Of a stretch of DNA of 64,000 nucleotides, positions 1-12,500 are shown piece by piece (positions within the stretch are counted from its first letter, which is position 1; the number at the start of each line of letters is the position of its first letter). The notes beneath the pieces are model-generated. The model was not told the DNA's origin, did not search any database, and saw only the letters and a program-made list of their open reading frames with translations. The position numbers were made by a program, and so were the translations under genes. The DNA is from Echinococcus granulosus (Eukaryota > Platyhelminthes > Cestoda > Cyclophyllidea > Taeniidae): NCBI RefSeq assembly GCF_000524195.1, contig NW_020170426.1, positions 18,289 to 82,288 of the forward strand. The letters run 5' to 3'.

Positions 1-2263
1 GCAAGTAAATGAGCTGTTTCATCGCTCACTTTAGGGATTACTAAAACCTGATTAGGCAATTCTTCAGTCTAGTTAGGCATATGAGAGGGTCTAGTGGGTC
101 CTCTAGACGTCATACATCGGTCCCTGGGTATCGCATAGTTTAACGCATTGTAAGTGGCACTTACGACAACTTCTCCAAATGCTATGCAGACCGAATTTAC
201 CGAGAACTTTTTACAGATTTACAACCAAGTTAGGCCCCTTTGGTAGGGCAGAGAGGTTCAAATCACATCCGTCAGTCACGTCAAACGGAAATTGGACGAT
301 ATGGGGTGGATTTGAAGAAGGAAAGAAGCGGCAGGAAGAGCACAATAATGTACGCCATCGCTCTCTCAATACTTCCATTCACATGTCGGCAAAAAAAAAC
401 TGTAATTTAATTGAAAGTCAGGAATAGAGTTGGATTTAAATGGTGTCTTAAAATTCCATTCTTATTTGTTAAAAGGACGACCGTCAAGGGTGGAATCCCG
501 GAGGACACTCCAAAGGGGAAGAAGAAAGCTGTGCGATTAAATAAGAATTTCCTAGTTGATGAAAGTCACTAGACTTTCAGCTCCTAGAAATCGACTTCTA
601 GATTCGGGTACCACCTTAGTGGGAGTGGTTGGAGCCCCAATTCAAGGAGGAAACAATGGCGAGTTTTCGATTGCTCACAACAGAAGGAAAGGAGGTGAAT
701 CTGTGAGGAGCCAGCGACACTTTATTGCGTTTAACCGGGCCTAACGCGGTGGGTAGAAACTAACCTGTATCTTGTGTCTTAGAGCAGTCAAGTTAACTTC
801 GGCTTTTTTGTATATGTAGGCGAATTATATGTGCAGAAACCAAGCGGTCCTCTACTGGCTAAAATGCTCGCTTTCACGGATCGTTGGAATAATTTTTATT
901 GCCTTTCAGCCCTTTCAAAACCTATCGGAATTGCTGAGCGATGTTGAAATGTCAGTTCGCATATTAATATTAGGCTAGATGCTATAAACTCCCCATTCAT
1001 TGTTAAATAATGTATTGTTTGTGGTGTGGAAATTCCGCCATCTCATCTAAACATGCTAAAATAGGCGTGTAAGGCATGTGAATTTAATACGTGGTCACCC
1101 TTTTGTTCCCAATTTCTTGCATTCTCATAATGCTGTTGATTTAGAAAGTGTACTTGCTCATGAATTATGTAAATTGGCAGACAAAATACTTAAACACCTC
1201 GATTTTAAAGCTGTTTCCCAACGACTCTCGAAGTCATTATGCGATGGGTTCATCTCTTCCGCCCCCAACGGGAATGGGTAATTAGGCGATTGAATATTGT
1301 TTTCTTAGCAGTAATCTGCCTATTTTTCTTTCATTTTCTCCCTTTATTTTTCGCTTTCGTAATCAATTGATTGAATCCAGCGATCCTCAAAATCGTGTGC
1401 GTAAATGAAGCGCCAGCATTTTTTTGTCCGAATACGAATCAGACTGGGCATTTTTTTCATAAAATACAAATAGAACATTCACGAGGCGATCGGCTGGTGC
1501 CAGCTGAAGTGAAACGGCCATGCATGGCTAACTGTTCGCAGCTCGCTTTAGGCTCTCCCCAAACCACAATTCCGCATTTACCTTGGAGAAGGTTGAAAGT
1601 TTGCCCTCTACGCCAGTCCTTCCTTCCTATTTACCTACCTAGACCAACTTAGCTTCAATATTCTGATGGAGCATGGAATTGGATGATTCACAAGCTTTGA
1701 AAAATTACGAGTTGCTGCCGAATCACTCATCTCAGGTTTATTTTGAAGTCAAATTTGACAGCAAAATCCCTCGTATTTTTTTAGCATTAATCTCGTAATG
1801 CCGCTTCCACCATCGTCTGTCCCCCTTACTTCATAGAAAAAAAACCCTCCCAAAAAGAGACGAAAATTTAGAAAATCGGGCCTAGGGACGCGATTTGCGT
1901 GCCACTCAGAGAATATCGATTTTTGGGACCGCCTACTCTTAGTCCAGTGACGATCACTCGAGCCTTCGCTTCAGACAATTATCGATCTTTGGAGAGCTCG
2001 ACTCTGTTACAGGGACGGAGCATTACTCACACCGCCCCCGCAAGGTCTTTTGCTCTCCCCAATCTTGTCACAGAATCCGGGTCGCCCGGTTGGTGTCTGC
2101 GTGTATCTGTCTCTGTGCCCCGTGGTGAATTGAGCTCACACCAACCAAAACGTCTGTGCAACAAAACACTGGAAGGTGTGGACAGACAGTCGGTGTTCAT
2201 AAGCTGTCAGTGAGACAGACAGGCAGACTTGCTAGCTAGCTAGCCAGCTGGCTAGCTCGTTCG

Positions 2264-2460
2264 CTTTGACAGCGCCGCACCGCGTACGTGTGTGTATGCA
2301 TGCACAGGATTTATTTGATGCGCCAGGGGTGTTGGGCCAGGGGTGGGGTGAAGGCGAGATGGGAGGGGCGGGGCGGGCAGCCGTGCCGTTGGCTTTTAAC
2401 ACGCACCCACGCACGCACCCACACATGCACGCGCGCGTGCATGCATTCACATTCACGCGG
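2264..2460 (+). promoter_or_regulatory. GC-rich CpG-containing block, possible promoter
   Basis: This short block is strongly GC-rich against an AT-leaning background. It contains a G-rich GC-box-like string near 2361-2376 and alternating purine-pyrimidine tracts (CACGCACCCACGCACG and GCGCGCGTGCATGC). Its place upstream of muscleblind would suit a promoter or CpG-rich start region, but no TATA box or initiator can be tied to a transcript. It could equally be simple-sequence expansion. Confidence 0.2.
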
Positions 2461-3677
2461 CGCAGTTTGAAGGTTCAGGTGGCGGACGCTTTACTCTGTA
2501 TGCTCTCTCGGGACTCCTCATCCTCTCAGTTTCTCCACCTCGTCGCCGTCGTCCTTCTGTTATTTGTAAGCTGTTCTTCCTGCCTCTTTTTTTCCACATT
2601 GCTAGTTCTCATCATTACAAAAATTGGAAAATGAAATCTGCCTTGGGCTCACTTTTCTATTTGCTCCAAGTAGAGCGCTTGACAGAGATCTTGTAAATAG
2701 GATTTCATCCACCACGAGACGAGTAGGCAACCTTCTGTGATGCTCTTCTTTTTTTTTCTCTGTGAGGAAATGCACGCATTTGGAGAGAAGCGCTATTCTG
2801 GTTGGGGAGGCAAATAAAAAAGTGCCACTTTTTGCCGTCTGGAATGCGTTTTGATGGAACTTTCTTCACCAATTTCGCTTAGCTCTCCCCGCTGATTCCA
2901 TAGCATTGCCTTCACTGCATGCAAGCACTCGAAGAGGTCCCAAAATAAAGCCAAATTTGTAAACAGATATTAGGTTTAGGTTTTGTTTTACTTTTTGAAG
3001 AAAAGTGTCTATTATTTGTGGGAAGTGTACCCTTCTCCAGTTCTCTCCAGATCTGCGCGGCAGTTAACTGACCGCGAAATCAAATTACATGCAACGCTTC
3101 TTCTTCTTCTGGAGGAAGACGGCGTCTAAGTCCGCCTGTTTTTCTGGGTTTTAGGCAATTAATTTGTCTAGCCGAAGAGGGCAGGCGCTTTGGACATGAC
3201 TGCATTGTTTTTGCGTTTGATCACAGTCCGTTGGACGATGGAGGAAGGAAGCCAGTGGCTGGCTAACACATGTGGGTGTGTCGTAGACTGAGGCAAAACC
3301 AAAGGTCGGCCGGTACTTTTTTCTCTCCTACAACACCAAAGGAATGATGATTCGCTATAGCCTAGTCAAAGTCCACTTTTCCAGGCAGAAGTAAAATCGC
3401 ATCCCATTCCCTTATCACCTCCATAGAGCGTTGGCTTTTCTGATCCGGAACCGAAGCCTCTCCAGAGGCGTACCCACAAACGACACTGCGTTTGAGTTCC
3501 CCCTGTCTCTCGAAGTCCAGGCTTTCGTTTAATTATCTCTCGGCCTTTTCCTCCTCCATATTCCATGAGGTGGATGTGATGAAGGGGTTGTTTTTAATTG
3601 CGCAGCATAATTCTGACAAAGTTCGCAATTCCTTGCATTTCACTTCCCATTCTTTGTGCAAAAATTGTAGTTATCGG

Positions 3678-3700
3678 GAGAGAGAGAGAGAGAGAGAGAG
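3678..3700. repeat. (GA)n microsatellite
   Basis: A perfect GA dinucleotide run of about 23 bp inside otherwise unique sequence. Confidence 0.9.
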
Positions 3701-4169
3701 CGAGGCGTGTACAGGGTGTAATAGCTTTGCATTGTACGGTACATGCATTACATCAACTTATGCGGTACACGATTTGCGCTAAAATTCCTCACCCTCTTTT
3801 TTCCTCCTTCTTAACTTCGGCCTTGTAATTCGTTTGGTCCTCGATTGCCCAAAGTTAACTAGGTAAGAAGAACAGGAAATCAAGCAACAATCTATTTGTT
3901 TTAATTCATCAATAGGCTTTTTTGTCGAGTAGATAGGATCCCCACCTATCGTTATTTATCACTTGAGGGTTCATTCTCGAGGCTTGTGGTTTACATGTTG
4001 CTTACGTGAAACCGCTTAATCGTTCCGTCGGAAGTGAACCGTCAAAACATTAATCACGTTTATTTAAGAGTACAACAATTCCAGCTAATAACGTATTTTG
4101 AAAGAAAAAAATTCATAAATTAACCATGGAAACACAATGACTCGACACAAATGCACGTTTGGAGAGGAC

Positions 4170-4192
4170 TTTTTTTTGGGGGGGGGGGGGGG
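4170..4192. repeat. T8G15 homopolymer tract
   Basis: Eight T are followed by fifteen consecutive G. A G run this long is unusual in the window, could form a G-quadruplex, and is prone to length error during sequencing. Confidence 0.9.
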
Positions 4193-7100
4193 AAACGAAG
4201 GGGGAAAAAGGTGGGTCCACTCACTCAAATTTGGAAGTAGCAGTGCATTTTACCGACAGAATGCGTTGTATCAATTAAAAGTGTCTGGCCTCGCTCTTTC
4301 TCCACGTAAATGATGTTTGATGTACTGTGAAGATTTAAAAAAAGAAACGGGAGTTTGTGTTGCACCAGAGACGAAAAAGTCCAAATTTTTTTGCGCTTCC
4401 GTAAAAAAAAAGTGGACCGACTTTTTTCCCCTCCCATTCCCATGTGACAGCAAGCCAGGCCAAAATGAGACTTATCTTTACCAGAAAGCAAAAAGTGTGG
4501 ATCATCTTATATCCACTGTCTTTTGCCTCACTTTGATTGGTCGACGCTGCTGTCAAGTGGTTGGAGGAAATACCCGCAGTCTCACCTACTCATCGAATGT
4601 CAAACCAGGGCCTCTTTGCAATCCTTATCCAGAGGCGGACTCAAATGCGCCCCCCTTTGTAAAAGTGTCATCCATTCCACTCATTTATGGCTGGTGGTGC
4701 ATCCCTTTTTTTCTCCGCCGTGCTCCGTATTTCTGCATCCCGATTTCAAGGCTCCAGGTGTTTTGGAAATGAAGAGGCGACCCCACTAAGTGAACGCTGG
4801 AAATGGCAAGTAGAGACCAATTGTTACGCCTAACGGGGTGTGACTTTCAGTGCACCCATCCATTCGCTATGGGCAAGTGGAATTTCGAGTGGTTCCATGC
4901 TGGTGCATTTAAATATTTCATGCCTTTTCACGCGTCTTTTACGCTAGGAAAAGGGGTTTTTACGATGCCTACCTTAATGAGGTGCGTACCTTTTCTCATA
5001 TTATCGAAGGGGCAAAAAAATGCAATTGTTTCTTATTATCCTGTGCAATTTTTGCCATCCAGCTTCAAGCAAACGTCCACTTTTTCGCAGAATCTGATGG
5101 TCTGGTGTAATGATGACGCTTTAAACAAATTGTCGGTTGGGGTTTTTTCACGGTGGATAACGGGTGGGGTCGTTTGAAATACACCTCCATTAAGCCTGAT
5201 TCAACTGGTTTTTTTTCCCTTATTCTAGTATGCCATCGTTGTTTCGCCACATTTATCGCATCGAGTTACTTACAGTAGTCTTTCAAAGTAGGTTGGTAAA
5301 ACTGTTATCGGAAGGGTGTGCATTGTAAGGCGCAAAGAGCGCTCATAAATTTTGATTTTTGAATTCAAGATCTTGGAGCCCCCTTTCTTGTGGAGAGTGC
5401 TGATGGCGGTTCCCCTTCAGGAATGATCCTAGCAAATTTTTCTCGGCATTAGCTAGTTAGAATTCCAAACCCAATTCGAAATATTTTGGCATTAATTTTC
5501 TTTCATTCTCAACCGCTACAGCGGGAGGGAGCACAGGTCGTGCGAAGCTGGAAGTCAGGCTGATTCCCCTGGCCTCAAATGCAGCAGTTAGTAAACAAAA
5601 GTCACTCCCCTTTTTTCCCCTTCGTGATATCGCGTAGCACCTGTCAAGTAGTTATAATTTGCAATAGAAATCGCATCTTTACCAAGAATAGGAAGGCGTG
5701 ATTAAGGTGGTAGGAGTTTGTCAACCCTCTGGGGACGCATTTCCTGTCACTGCGTGTCGCTCCTCCCTCCACCCTGCGCACATGCTAGCTAGCTGAGATG
5801 AGAAAAAAAACTCCTCCACAGGGAAACTGAAATACTTCACCTTCCTATTTTGACATTTCTTTGATGTTGTCGTGACTCCGGTTGAAGGGCCATTAAATTT
5901 CTCTTTTCATGCACCACCGGTCAGACTTGGAGGCTACATCATGAATGTACTGCTTAAAGTCCGGGATGAGCAAGAGTTGCGACAGAAAGTGGTTTTACTA
6001 CTTTCCTTCTGTCTGTCTTGAGGAGCAATTTAAGTCCACCCTCTTACGGGGGGGTGGGAGGAGAGGTGAAAGTGGCCGCCAAACTCCCCGTTTCAATAAT
6101 CCAACACAGGGAGACGATTTTTTTTCATATATTCTCCCCATTAATAGTAAATCGCTAACTCCTACTTTTTAAACCTTTTTGGGCACCTTTTGTCCGTCTT
6201 TTCTCTCCGTTCTTTCACTGATTGCAAAAGAGGAGTTCGCACTTAAATTTCTACCTCCCCGCTCCTTCAATTAATTTTCTTTTACTGCTCCATTTTTTGT
6301 GGGAAAGCAATTTGGTAAAAGGATTTGTATGGATAAATTATTCCATAAAAGCGCTGAAGTGGCGAGATACTCTCGTATTCAGAAGGTAGCTACACAAGGA
6401 AATCATGAAATGGCTGGAGTACCGACTAAGGGTTTGAGGACCGGTAGATGTACGACATTTTCTGCAGACAAAAAAAAGGAGTAATGAAGACAAAGACATA
6501 CACCTACGACTCTCCTACTTTCTTATCTAAGTCCAGCGTCACACAGATATGGTGTGACACTTGTTGCCTTGTCAACGGAGAAAGTGTGTGAGATACATCA
6601 GGCCGGAGGAGAAATAATTCCTTTTTTTCCCACTTCTAAGCAGTAGCTCAGTTACTCAAAGGAGAGGAAATGACAACTGGTGACACATTAGCACATAATA
6701 GTACCTGGGCGGTGGTGACTAGCCTCCCTCGCCGAGATCCTGGTTAGCAGTAGCCTTAGGTTTGATTTTTGAATACCAGGAATTTGAAAGGGAATGCTTA
6801 CTGGGATCGGTGATTGGTCGTCTACTTCTCGAGGAGACTCTTTCTACCTCTAGAGCATTCTATGTGGGAGGTGGATTTATGGGTAGCTGAGGCTTTGACC
6901 ACTTATAAAATTACCCTAATTTTTTAATGCCTCCTCCTCAGCCCTACTTTTTCCCCTGGAGGATGCTGTTTTTTGTTGGGGACAGGTTAATTTGGGAAGA
7001 AAAAGGAAAGACGCTTATTAAATCGGACAACTACTACTCATGTCCTACTGGACAAAACAGAAAGGGCAATTTTTCACAGCCATAGGGAAGGAAAGAAATG

Positions 7101-9064
7101 GGAGGTGTGTGAGGAAACGCTAAATAGTTTTTAATGATGATAACGAGGGACGTGATGTGGGCCACAGAAATGACGTTGCTGACATCGAAAAGTGTACTTT
7201 AGCGTTCCACACCATTGCATTGTGTGTCGTGTCATGCCGACGTAGTTTAGAAGCACAGCACAGCGCACCCCAGCCCAGCCCCAATCCGATTTGCGCTGCA
7301 GCGCTTGTCAAACGCCTTCCGTGGCTCTCATTGGCTCGACTGGGTTGGCGCACACGCCACACTATCAAGGAGTCCTTGGACCTAGAACATGTGCGTGTAT
7401 TAAGATGCGCTACTGCCCTCCTGTAAGTCAGTCTTCTGCCATTCCTGTAGTTTTTTTTGTCTATTCTCAACTCAACAAATTCATCCCTCCCACTGAGATC
7501 ATTCATTACACCCTTGTTCCGTAACCGGTACTGCATTGTTTCTGACACCGAAACCAGGTGGGTGCGCTGACCCAATACTCGGAGAAGCCTAGTAACGGCC
7601 TCGTCACGGTGTTTAGGCATTACAAAGTCCACATTCAGCTCTCCGCGGTACCGGTGCTAGTTTTGCCATTCGATAATACACTCCGTCTTTTCGCTTTCTG
7701 CGATTGTGGCAGTAGTTGTCTAGGTTTTCGGAATTGCGCCTTCCAAAACTAGGGTAGAAGGATGGTGGGTTTTCTGTGCCTCCGGAACAGATACTTTGTG
7801 AATGATGAACTCCTTGCAGGCACAAGTTGAGTTGGAATGAGGCGAAAAACTAGAGTGACGTGTTTCATAACCTGGCATCACTTTGATATCATTGACGTCA
7901 TGACGTCTAACTCCATCAAACAGCTAGCAGTGCTGTTCTCTCTTGAGAGGTCCACTTATCGTATGTTTTGCAAGTTAAATGTCTTTTTTGGAAAAGAAAT
8001 TTTGTTAGCTATGAGCAGCAACAACAGCGAAGGCTTGTGATCGAAAGTGGGCTAACTTCAATTTGTCCACCACTTGTCTTCCCACAACTGTTCCTCCACT
8101 TCAATGGCCTTTTCACCTCACAGCGTGTGGGTTTTAATGTCCAGTTAAGTTGGTCCACGCGCACTGGATTGGCAAGTCCAGTCGCACGGACGAGTGACTC
8201 AGAGGACAATGGAAACAAAGCCATTCAACTTGGCGATCCTTTGTTTTAGTCGCCACGTCACTCAGACACCCTTCAACCCCCGCTTGGACTGCTTATTGAT
8301 TGTCGTTGTGTTTAACAAACGAGCTTTTAGCACCTTCTTTTATTTATTGTTTTTTGAAAGAGAAGGTATATATAGTCCCTGTGAAGGGGCCTTCCACTTC
8401 CCTCTACACCCTCGGACACACATGGTGATAGCATTTCATGTTCTTCGTGTTTATTTTTGACAATACGTGTCACTCCGCGTCACACCACGCACCACCATGC
8501 ATGGCGTGTAGTTGCCTCCGGTCGTGAAGTTACGATTTCCGTTGGACCATCCCAAGATAAATAGGCTGTCACTTGGGGCCATATAATGCACACACTGGGT
8601 TGCAGTTTTTCGTGTTTTAAAGTTCACAGATTCGCCCTCGTGCGCACCCTCTCTCTCACAAAGAAATTCTAAACACAAAACACGCAAATAATGGGGATGT
8701 GAAAAAATCTGGCTGTGGGAAAAGGCGAATTAGTAGGCCGATCCCTCCAATCGGTTCACTTGTCCGCAAATTTGGGCTGTTCAACTGTTCTTCCGTCGCC
8801 TACTGGCTTATTTTAAGCGTCCAGTTGTTGTAAGACCACGTTTTTTCTTTTTAACTTGCGTCACTAAATGACGACAAAATGCCCCTCCCACAGAGACGCA
8901 GGCCGACACGTAGCCTGGCCTCCATCTAGGCGGCACTTTATCGCCTCTGTGCTTGTCAAAAACATGTTATCCTTCCCTCAAAATGAATATCAAGCCTTCA
9001 GGCTGGCTCTTGCAATTTATCGCTCTTTTCACCATCTCTTTTGTAGATGCACCACCTAGAGTAA

Positions 9065-9583
9065 TCACAAGTACTCAAGACCACTCATCATCATCACCGC
9101 CTTTTGCATTGTCCTCAAGTCCAAACAGAAGTCTTTCAATCAATTAAAGTCAGCAAAACGGCGGAACTATCAGACTGCTATCAACCACCCCACCATTACC
9201 AGGCTCCCCAACTGGCCTGTTGGCCAGCGGCCTTGGATGGTGGGTCGATAAACGCGAGCCCACAGGCCGGCGCGGCCCTCTACAGCCCCTACCTGGCGAC
9301 CCCAGCCGCCGCGGCAGCTGCAAGGGTGGGCACGCCGGCTATGCCGAGCATGGGCAGTCCGACGGAGGTGCATCAGGTGTTGGCGGCTTTTGCGGCCGCC
9401 ACGGCTGCGGCCACCGCGTCACCGGGCGCCATGAAGGATTCGCGATGGCTCACACTGGAGGTGTGTCGTCAATACCAGCGGAAAATGTGCTCGAGGGATG
9501 AAAATGAATGCAAGTTTGCTCACCCACCGCCTCATGTGGATGTACAAAATGGACGCGTAATTTGCTGCTATGATTCCATCAAG
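9065..9583 (+). CDS. MBNL: MBNL exon A: Ala-rich N-terminus and first zinc finger
   Basis: The frame is open from just after a TAA at 9062. It ends at ATCAAG|GTGGGT, phase 0. The zinc finger is preceded by [11 protein letters not shown], which matches the MBNL N-terminal signature (TKWLTLEVC). The first in-frame ATG is at 9341 ([10 protein letters not shown]), giving 81 codons in this exon. The Ala/Pro-rich frame upstream of 9341 also looks coding, so an earlier exon may join here; possible acceptors are TTACCAG at 9202, AAACAG at 9128 and TTTTGTAG at 9046. The last would place a five-codon ORF (MHHLE) in a 5' UTR. The finger is certain and the left boundary is not. Confidence 0.8.
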
Positions 9584-12500
9584 GTGGGTGCCTCTCCAGT
9601 TTCTGCCTAATTTCTTTTAATACTGCAAACTTTGACGTATCCATGGGAAGTTTGAATCGTAGTAGAACCTGAGGTCTTGCTCTGCCGTCCCTCTCACCGT
9701 TCTTCCTTAACGCGTCATTTCTCTGCGCTCGAGAGTGTTTGATGCACGAGTCATGACAACGGACGTGCTAAAATAGACCCTTTCCATACCTGAGATCATA
9801 CCAATGCGATTTTAGGACTCATACATGTGATAGACTTCGAAACTCTGCCCAGTAATTTGAAACGACCTCTAACTGTACCCCTACTGAGTCCACGATACGT
9901 AAGGTTTTCAATTTCACTGCTCTTAACATAACTCGGTTGTGGGTGATTCCTTTGCAAATCGGTGACTAAATTAATGTTTCAGGTCGGGCACATCACCAAG
10001 ACAACAATAAACATGGTAATGAAGTAACCTTGAGCCTCTGTGTGAATTCTTTTTCTCCACTGGTTTGAAAAACACTGTATTTTGTGTCAAATTGGTTTTA
10101 AAAGCATCTCGAGAGTCGTTTCTCTAGGGTTGTTCCCTCTCTGAAACATATTCGGCCATCTATCTGCTAAGCAATGCGTATACATACCTCTTTAAAGCAC
10201 AAATGTCACCTTGAATAGAGAAGAAAAAAGTTGCAGGGATTTTGCTTTCCGGGTTAAATTTTTCATTACTTTAGGCACAACATCCGAGAGTGAATAAAGG
10301 CATGGGGTGGGGGGAGGAAAGAATACATACTACAATTTGCATTTCCTTCTAAAAAAGACTTTTTCAAATCGTCGACGTAAAAGTTGGTTAGCTTATTTAA
10401 ATCTGGTGGATTTTGTGGATCCATTTGTTGTCAAGCTTACAATGCCCCCCATCGCAGAGGCACTCAACCGGGTTAATTAGATCACAAGGTCTGATCCCGG
10501 TGGAGTAATTTAAGGGTTGCACATTCTCTCTTGAGCATTCTTTTCTCGTCTATTTTTGGTGTCACTTTTCGTCTTTCGGTGTCACGAGGCGATTTGGGGA
10601 GAGAGGCTTTGCTGCGCTTGCATTTTGAGTGGTTACAAAGAGCTTCAGCTTCTGGCTGGTTCTCTCCTCTCTTACTTGGTGCCGTTTGTAAGGCTAAGAG
10701 AGAGCATTTTGAAGACTACTTTGTGGTTTCCAATCCGGTGGCGATGAGAATGCAATCTCGCCATCTACTGACGCAAGTGATCCGTGGAAATTCAGAACTG
10801 TCAAGTGGTAGCACAAGTCACTGTTCATTCCACCTCTGAAGTAGTTTTTTCACCTCGGAATATGTGCACATGCTTGTGTGTGTATGTGTGCGTCAGGATT
10901 ACTCATGTCTGGTGAAACAATGGCTTGCCTGCGCGTCAGAAGCTTGGCCGTATCACCCAAACTCCGACATGTGATGGGTGTAGGGATTGCAACAGGCTTA
11001 GTCACTTTCGCTTCAGTCACCTTTGTCTCGAGAGAGGTTAGCTGAATGTCCCGCTTACCGCTGTCTTAAATGCTATCATCTCTTGATGGTCATTCGTTAT
11101 ACTTGATAAAATTATTTATCAATGTCAAATCACAGCCACCGGAAATCGATTTGTTTTTGACCAGTCTTGTTTACTTCTAATTGGCAAATACACAAATGTG
11201 TCGTCGGTATGCGCCGCCCTTCTGTAAATAGTGGGCTGTTTGAACAGAATTGACTTCTGAAAGTGGGCTACAGGCCGGTAAATACTGTGATTTACTGCTG
11301 CCTGGGGTAAAAGCGAGCTGAATGTGGTGGAATGCATATTTTATTCACATCTCTGTAGCCTAGGGCTCCTTTTAAACTGTGTGAAACAAATCACACTTTC
11401 AAATTCTGAGTCAACCTACTGCTCTCACAAGTGAAGAACACACTCACGACTACAGTCACAACCTTTAATCCTATTTGTTTTTTTTAAAGACAATAAAGGA
11501 GCTAGAGAACCAGTGTCAAGTTTTCTTTTATCGCAGCACTTCCTTAGTTTGTCTCTGTAAAACGTACACTTGGGAAAGTTACCAGTTTGTTTATCTGGGA
11601 AGAATACTATTAGTTGCTATCGCAACTGAATGGAGGAGAAATTGAACGCTTTTTATTAAAAAAAAGAAAAGGAATCTGATAGTCTTTAGCAAGTACGTTA
11701 CTTTGTTACATGCTGGATAGCCTAATCGCCTTGGGGATGACCAATTTGATTATTTCAGAGTCACTCTAGCAGGAGTTTTCTTTCCCCAGTGGTTAAATGG
11801 TTGGATGTGAGTCATCTGTTAAAAGGGTGCTATTCTTCGACTTCTGGGGTCTCCTAGTCCTTACCCAAAAGAGTTCTTCGCTAGTGCTAAAGGCGGAATG
11901 AATGCGTGCGTCGCCTGCTGTCCTGTTGTACCTTTTTGGTTTCCTCTGTTAAAGCTTAATTCAGCCCACTGAGGACTGTACACCGTGCAAAGGTCAGGTC
12001 CAGTATGTAAATTCCTTGCTTCAATTTGTCCACGTGGAAAATGTCAGCATGGAAACGCCATAATGTCCTCATAAACACGCCACTTTAGTCATTCTTCTTC
12101 TCTCCCCTTAATTGCGATTGGGATTGGGCGTTCTACCCCGTTTTCTTGAATCATGGATAAAGAGGCTGCAACACTTGGGTTGCCACGAGAGATATAATGA
12201 GGCATTCCGGTGCAGAAGACTTATTAATACATGGAAGGTTCGGGTGGCTATTGGCACGGACGGGTCACTATAACGCCAATTTTATCGGTGACCGAACCAC
12301 CGAGAGTGAAGACAGTTTGTATTATCCGCTCCCCCCGTGATCATCCACAGGATCCGATCATCACGTAGTAATCAAGTGTTTCTAAACCACTTTAATTGGG
12401 GCTCTGGGTTAACGGTAGCGGACACCTGGTATAGGGATTTTCACGTAATACCTAACTGAAATTGTTTCTTTAGAGAATGCATTTTTCATGCCTGTGTTTA

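Larger units (their letters stand above)
1..9064. other. Upstream non-coding region, no gene resolved
   Basis: No open frame here shows recognisable protein similarity or codon structure. The stretch holds microsatellites (a GA run near 3678-3700, T8G15 near 4170-4192), a CTAG-rich block near 2229-2260, a GC-rich block at about 2264-2460 with GC-box-like GGGGCGGGGCGGG, and a TATATATAG near 8367-8375. It precedes the first recognisable muscleblind exon on the same strand, so non-coding leader exons or promoters of that gene could lie here; none can be fixed without transcripts. Confidence 0.5.

Noticed and set aside
241..270. GGTTCAAATC resembling a tRNA T-loop
   Set aside because: No matching acceptor, D or anticodon arms could be folded around it.
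2232..2634. Overlapping ORFs on both strands
   Set aside because: They are produced by low-complexity GC-rich repeats and encode Cys/His/Arg-rich strings without domain structure.
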